Below the pieces are notes generated by a model that had not been told where the DNA came from, searched no databases, and saw nothing but the letters and a program-made list of their open reading frames with translations. A stretch of DNA of 10,783 bases from an uncultured Lachnospiraceae bacterium (GTDB taxonomy: Bacteria; Bacillota; Clostridia; Lachnospirales; Lachnospiraceae). The translations under genes were made by a program, and so were the position numbers. The DNA is taken from NCBI GenBank assembly GCA_910585205.1, contig CAJUCC010000007.1:1-10783 (forward strand). The letters run 5' to 3'. Within the stretch, counting starts at the first letter, position 1. The number at the start of each line of letters is the position of its first letter. Shown here piece by piece: positions 6,715 through 10,783 of this stretch.

Positions 6715-7233
6715 ATGATACGCAAATTTTTGATCGGTATATTGATTCTGGTCTGCTTTCTGCTTCAGTGCACGGTATTCCACACACTTTCCTTTGGCGG
6801 AATCAAACCGAATCTGCTTATGATCCTGACGGCCTCCTACGGGTTTATGGGCGGCAGAAAGAGCGGGCTTTTGACCGGGCTCTTTTCGGGACTGCTTCTG
6901 GATATATTTTTTGGAGAAGCGATCGGTTTTAACGCCCTGATCTATATGTATATCGGCTACATAAACGGCAGTTTTCGGAAAATCTTTTTCCCGGAAGACG
7001 TGAAACTGCCGCTCGGCCTGATCGCCGCCAGCGATCTGACATTTAATATTATTAACTATTGTCTGCTTTTTCTCCTTCGGAGCCGTTTCCATATCGGTTT
7101 TTATCTGTTTCATATCATGATTCCGGAGGTTGTATATACGATAGGAATTTCTCTGATCCTGTATCCGCTGATTCTGCGGATTGACCAGAAGCTTGCGGCG
7201 CATGAGAAAAGGAGTGAGAAAAAATTTGTTTGA
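6715..7233 (+). CDS. mreD: Rod shape-determining membrane protein MreD
   Basis: MreD is a small polytopic membrane partner of MreC and the elongation PBP. The protein is 172 residues and almost wholly hydrophobic, with about five membrane segments, the first at residues 5-22. It contains family-like features: a GGIKPNLLMILTASYGF stretch after the first helix, and GLLTGLFSGLLLDIFFGEAIG, in which the GLxxGLLLD pattern with an acidic residue is typical. Sequence identity in MreD is low in general, so position between mreC and the PBP gene is important support. GAAAGGA at 6702-6708 lies six bases before the ATG. The end overlaps the preferred PBP start by eight bases. Confidence 0.9.
   Translation: MIRKFLIGILILVCFLLQCTVFHTLSFGGIKPNLLMILTASYGFMGGRKSGLLTGLFSGLLLDIFFGEAIGFNALIYMYIGYINGSFRKIFFPEDVKLPLGLIAASDLTFNIINYCLLFLLRSRFHIGFYLFHIMIPEVVYTIGISLILYPLILRIDQKLAAHEKRSEKKFV
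7207..7214 (+). promoter_or_regulatory. Ribosome binding site of the PBP2 gene inside the mreD 3' end
   Basis: AAAAGGAG precedes an in-frame TTG at 7226 by 11 bases. Alternative in-frame starts (TTG 7181, ATG 7202, GTG 7214) lack such a site upstream at proper spacing. The position inside mreD implies translational coupling. Confidence 0.6.
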
Positions 7234-10099
7234 TAATCTGAAAGAGCGGTTTCTCGGCCTGATTACATCGAGACTGTTTGTTCTTATCATATGTTTCTGT
7301 GTGCTTTGCGGGACGCTTCTGCATCGGGTTTTTACGCTCCAGATTGTGCACGGCGCGGAATATATGGACAATTTTAAACTCAAGATACGAAAAGAGCGCT
7401 ATATTGCCAGCACGCGGGGGAATATTTATGACCGCAACGGCGAACTTCTGGCTTACAATGAACTGGCCTACAATGTGACGATTGAAGACGTGTACGAATC
7501 GGGCCGTACCAAAAATCAGCGATTGAATGAAACAATCCACAATCTGATCCGGATTATCGAAAAAAACGGGGACAAAATTACCAATGATTTCAATATTGTT
7601 CTGGATAAGGACAATCATTTTCAGTTTACGGTGGAAGATACGGCGAGACTGCGTTTTCTGGCGGACGTATACGGCATGGATACCGTCGATAAGCTGGACT
7701 ATTCCATGAAAACCTCCACGCCGGATGAAGTGATCGAATATCTGGCCGGAACGGACCGTTATGCCATCGGTGAATACACCGATCCGGACGACCGCAAAAG
7801 TTTCGTCCCCGGACAGGGTTATACAAAAGAAGAACTGTTGAAAATCATCAATATCCGCTATGCGATGAGCGCCAACAGTTACCAGAAGTATGTGGCAACT
7901 ACGGTTGCCTATGACGTCAACGAAAAAACGGTGGCCGTCGTTATGGAAAACAGCGATATGCTGGAAGGCGTTGCCATCGCGGAAGACACCGTGCGCAAAT
8001 ATGTGGACAGCGTCTATTTTTCTCATATTCTGGGTTACACGGGAAGAATCTCGCAGGATGAACTGGCAGAGCTTTCTCTGACAGACGACTCCTATACCGC
8101 CACCGATACGGTCGGGAAATCCGGCATTGAGAAGGTGATGGAGACTGATCTGCAGGGAAAAAAAGGCTCCGAGATCATGTATGTGGACAACCTCGGAAAA
8201 GTCATCGAGATCACGGAGCGGACAGAACCTGCCGCGGGCAGTGATCTGTACCTGACCATAGACCGGGAGCTGCAGAAAGCGGTTTACAACATTCTGGAAC
8301 AGAAGATCGCCGGTATTCTCGTCTCCAAGCTGGATAATACCAAGAATATTGCGGAAGCCGCTTCGTCTTCGGCCAATCTGCGCATTCCCATCTATGATGT
8401 ATATTATGCGCTGATTAATAACAATATTATCAATATTTCACATTTCGAGAAAAATGTGGCGCAGCCTGTGGAAGAAGAGGTATATAATCTTTTTCTGAGC
8501 AGAAGGGACAATGTTTTTGCGCAGCTTCGCAGCGAACTGGAAGAAAAGCGCACTCCTTACCGCGATCTGCCGGAAGAATATCAGGTTTACGAAAGCTATA
8601 TTGTCTCCATGCTGGAATCGGAGAACAAAGGCATCCTGCAGACCGCCGACATCGACACAACAGACGAAATCTACCAGGCATGGAAAACGGAAGAGAGCAT
8701 TTCCCTGGCGGAATTTCTGAATCATGCCATCGCCATGAACTGGATTGATGTCACCCGGATCGGGCTGAACGACAAATACGCTTCTTCGGAAGAAATCTAT
8801 CAGCAGTTGATTACAACCATATTTGACAATCTGGAGAATAATACGGAATTTGCCAAAAAACTGTACCGGTATATGATCGAGGAAGATGTCATCACCGGGA
8901 AACAGATTTGCAGCCTTTTGCTGGAACAGGGCATTGTGGAAGTCTCCGAGAGAAAAGAACAGGAGTTTGACAGCGGCAAAATCTCCGCATATGCCTTTAT
9001 GGTCGATCTGATTGAAAATCTGGACATTACGCCGGCGCAGCTTGCCCTGGATCCGTGTTCCGGCTCCTGTGTGGTGACAGATGTAAACAGCGGCGAAGTA
9101 CTGGCGCTTGTCACCTATCCGGGTTACGACACAAACCGGCTTGCCAATACGATTGATTCCGATTACTATAATCAGTTACAAAACGACCTGTCCCGGCCCA
9201 TGTGGAACTATGCGACACAGCAAAGAAGCGCACCCGGTTCCACGTTCAAGATGGTTTCGGCCATTGCCGGACTGGAAGAAGGGGTAATCGGCCTGAATGA
9301 ACGTCTGGGCTGCTACGGGCCTTTTGATAAAATCACGCCGCCTCCGCGGTGCTGGATCGTGACAAGCGGCGGCAGCCATGGCCAGCTCGACGTTACCGGT
9401 GCCATCGAGCACTCCTGCAATACGTTTTTCTACGAAATGGCTTATCGTCTCGGCAGTATCAACGGCATGTATGACAGCGACTATGGTCTGGAAAAGCTGG
9501 CGGAATATGCGGAACTGTTTGGCCTGAACGAGACTTCCGGGATCGAAATATCGGAATCGGAACCCGAGCTGTCGGACTTCGACGCGGTCCGTTCCGCCAT
9601 CGGACAGGGAACCCACAACCTGACGACAGCCGGTCTGGCGCGGTATGTCACGACCGTTGCCAACAGCGGTACCTGTTACAAGCTGAGCCTGCTTGACAAA
9701 CTGACGGATACCAACGGCGAAATTATCAAAGATTATACACCGGAAGTAATCCGCAGGATTGAACTGCCGTCCTATGAATGGGACGCGGTACACCGGGGAA
9801 TGCGGCTGGTGATTGAAAGCAAAGCTTATTATGAAAATATGAATGTGAACGTGGCGGGCAAGACAGGAACGGCACAGGAGAATAAAAACCGTGCCAATCA
9901 CGCCCTGTTTGTCGGTTACGCTCCGTATGAGAATCCTGAAATTGCCGTGGCCACCCGTGTGGCGTTCGGATATAATTCTGCGTATGCGGCCGAAATCTCA
10001 AGAGACGTCTTCCGGTATTACTTTGAGCCGGAGGAAGAGGATCAGATTCTGACGGGAAGTGCAGTCAGACCGGAGGCCGTGGGCACAGGCGGAGATTAA
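7226..10099 (+). CDS. PBP2-type class B penicillin-binding protein (peptidoglycan DD-transpeptidase) with large insertion
   Basis: This enzyme cross-links peptidoglycan outside the membrane, and its place after mreBCD points to the elongation (rod) complex. With the TTG start it has about 957 residues, while PBP2 proteins are commonly 600-750. A membrane anchor lies at about residues 12-32. The dimerisation/pedestal domain follows, with STRGNIYDRNGELLAYN, then VGKSGIEKVMETDLQGKKG and DLYLTIDRELQKAV (near residue 350). The catalytic triad motifs are all present: STFK with S672, SCN at 730-732 and KTGT at 879-882. Between about residues 365 and 605 (nt 8320-9040) an acidic, helix-rich stretch with no motif I recognise separates the DRELQ segment from the LDPCSGSCVVTDVNSGEVLAL strand; in ordinary PBP2 these are about 15-25 residues apart. 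C696, D701, C709 and H718 lie between STFK and SCN and could form a metal site. The start overlaps mreD by eight bases. Confidence 0.93.
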   Translation: MFDNLKERFLGLITSRLFVLIICFCVLCGTLLHRVFTLQIVHGAEYMDNFKLKIRKERYIASTRGNIYDRNGELLAYNELAYNVTIEDVYESGRTKNQRLNETIHNLIRIIEKNGDKITNDFNIVLDKDNHFQFTVEDTARLRFLADVYGMDTVDKLDYSMKTSTPDEVIEYLAGTDRYAIGEYTDPDDRKSFVPGQGYTKEELLKIINIRYAMSANSYQKYVATTVAYDVNEKTVAVVMENSDMLEGVAIAEDTVRKYVDSVYFSHILGYTGRISQDELAELSLTDDSYTATDTVGKSGIEKVMETDLQGKKGSEIMYVDNLGKVIEITERTEPAAGSDLYLTIDRELQKAVYNILEQKIAGILVSKLDNTKNIAEAASSSANLRIPIYDVYYALINNNIINISHFEKNVAQPVEEEVYNLFLSRRDNVFAQLRSELEEKRTPYRDLPEEYQVYESYIVSMLESENKGILQTADIDTTDEIYQAWKTEESISLAEFLNHAIAMNWIDVTRIGLNDKYASSEEIYQQLITTIFDNLENNTEFAKKLYRYMIEEDVITGKQICSLLLEQGIVEVSERKEQEFDSGKISAYAFMVDLIENLDITPAQLALDPCSGSCVVTDVNSGEVLALVTYPGYDTNRLANTIDSDYYNQLQNDLSRPMWNYATQQRSAPGSTFKMVSAIAGLEEGVIGLNERLGCYGPFDKITPPPRCWIVTSGGSHGQLDVTGAIEHSCNTFFYEMAYRLGSINGMYDSDYGLEKLAEYAELFGLNETSGIEISESEPELSDFDAVRSAIGQGTHNLTTAGLARYVTTVANSGTCYKLSLLDKLTDTNGEIIKDYTPEVIRRIELPSYEWDAVHRGMRLVIESKAYYENMNVNVAGKTGTAQENKNRANHALFVGYAPYENPEIAVATRVAFGYNSAYAAEISRDVFRYYFEPEEEDQILTGSAVRPEAVGTGGD

Positions 10100-10115
10100 G
10101 AAAAGGAAGGGATAT

Positions 10116-10783
10116 ATGAGCAGTCCGGTTATCATCAAAAGTTTTCAAAACGGAATTGCCGTAATCCTGGATGACACCCTTGCATTTCCCGATCTTTTGG
10201 AGGAAGTGGGGCTGAAATTCCGGGAGTCGGCCGCGTTTTTCAAAGGCGCAAAGATGGCGGTTTCCTTTGAAAAACGCACTCTGACAACAGAAGAAGAAAT
10301 ATTGCTCCTCAGACAGATTATGGATAACTGTCGCCTGAACATTGTCTGTCTGGTCGGAAAAGATGAAGAGAAGGACAAGACTTTCCTGAAAGCGATTCAC
10401 CAGGCGGATAAGGAGAAAAAAGAAGAAAATGACGGACAGTTTTACAAAGGCAGCCTGAAAAGCGGCCAGACGCTGGAGATTGAGTCCAGCATTGTCGTAA
10501 TCGGAAACGTCGGCCCGGGCGCCGTGATCGCGGCCAAAAAGAATATCGTCGTGATCGGCAGCCTGTTGGGCGAAGCCCATGCGGGAGCGGGCGGAGAAGC
10601 GGGATGCTTTGTGGCGGCGCTGGAATTGTCGCCGGAAAAACTGAAGATTGGAAACGCAAAATATGAAATACCGAAAAAAGCGGGGAGGTGGTCCATCCGG
10701 CCCAAAGTAGTGCCGAAAATTGCGTATGAGAAAGAGGGAACCGTTGTTGCCGAGCCAATTACAAAAGAATTACTAAATATGCT
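10116..10783 (+). CDS. minC: Septum site-determining protein MinC, 3' end outside the window
   Basis: MinC inhibits FtsZ polymerisation away from midcell and is brought to the membrane by MinD. The frame runs from ATG 10116 to the window edge without a stop, giving 222 residues. MinC is commonly about this long, so only a few codons are probably missing. The N-terminal domain (about residues 1-97, VIIKSFQNGIAVILDD) is followed by a charged linker (DKEKKEENDG). The C-terminal beta-helix domain starts at FYKGSLKSGQTLE (about 109) and continues through VIGNVGPGAVIAA, VVIGSLLGEAHAGAG and AALELSPEKLKIGN. The MinD-contact motif usually written RSGQ is KSGQ here, and the usual GDVNPGA is GNVGPGA. 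AAAAGGAAGGG at 10101-10111 is a strong ribosome binding site, and the PBP stop is only 16 bases upstream. minD is expected next. Confidence 0.95.
   Translation, partial: MSSPVIIKSFQNGIAVILDDTLAFPDLLEEVGLKFRESAAFFKGAKMAVSFEKRTLTTEEEILLLRQIMDNCRLNIVCLVGKDEEKDKTFLKAIHQADKEKKEENDGQFYKGSLKSGQTLEIESSIVVIGNVGPGAVIAAKKNIVVIGSLLGEAHAGAGGEAGCFVAALELSPEKLKIGNAKYEIPKKAGRWSIRPKVVPKIAYEKEGTVVAEPITKELLNM

Noticed and set aside
7181..7225. Upstream PBP2 starts (TTG 7181, ATG 7202, GTG 7214)
   Set aside because: None has a ribosome binding site at a proper distance. AAAAGGAG at 7207-7214 points to TTG 7226, and the membrane anchor then starts at a normal distance.
6667..7383. Minus-strand open frame (238 aa) opposite mreD
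   Set aside because: It covers all of mreD and both gene junctions, has no motif, and no supporting promoter or ribosome binding site.
7115..8026. Minus-strand open frame (303 aa) opposite mreD and PBP2
   Set aside because: It is antisense to well-supported genes, rich in His, Phe and Ile as shadow frames of such genes are, and has no family resemblance.
8320..9040. PBP2 insert as a mobile intein or separate gene
   Set aside because: The segment lacks intein splice motifs (no Cys or Ser N-junction block and no HN at the end), the frame is continuous, and composition matches the rest of the gene.
1..10783. CRISPR array, tRNA, rRNA or insertion sequence
   Set aside because: I saw no spaced repeats, cloverleaf, rRNA-like sequence, transposase frame or terminal inverted repeats.

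Overview
The window reads as chromosomal DNA of a low-to-mid G+C Firmicute, most probably a clostridial species of the Lachnospiraceae type. The grounds are strong AGGAGG-like ribosome binding sites, several TTG starts, and the gene order radC-mreB-mreC-mreD-PBP2-minC. This is the Firmicute radC-mreBCD-minCD cluster with a class B penicillin-binding protein added. All genes lie on the + strand. I could not fix a genus.

Region 1 (1-1533) is an AT-rich gene, open at its left end, for an AIPR-family protein, a family named for abortive-infection phage resistance. Its base composition (about one third G+C by eye) differs sharply from everything downstream (about half G+C), which suggests horizontal acquisition. 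Region 2 (1534-1645) is a short non-coding junction leading into the core genome.

Region 3 (1646-3933) holds miaA (tRNA dimethylallyltransferase) and, overlapping its stop codon, a PLP-dependent methionine gamma-lyase/aluminium-resistance family protein. It ends in overlapping inverted and direct repeats around the stop codon. A good extended -10 promoter and a perfect 10-bp hairpin follow.

Region 4 (about 3960-10783) is a tightly packed cell-shape and division cluster: radC, an mreB-like gene, mreC, mreD, a long PBP2-type transpeptidase (about 957 aa) and minC, which is cut off at the right edge just short of its stop. Gaps run from an 8-nt overlap to 18 nt, so one transcript is likely. MreB, MreC, MreD and PBP2 would form the elongation machinery. 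MinC, presumably with MinD just beyond the window, would place the septum.

The least ordinary points are four. The AIPR gene sits at a sharp composition boundary next to miaA. The MreB homologue has a substituted nucleotide site: the catalytic Glu is replaced by Lys, the phosphate-2 Asp by Asn, and two glycines by Tyr-Asp. PBP2 carries an insertion of about 240 residues just before its transpeptidase domain. A compact repeat and hairpin cluster wraps the stop codon at 3931. I found no tRNA, rRNA, CRISPR array, insertion sequence or minus-strand gene that I could support.
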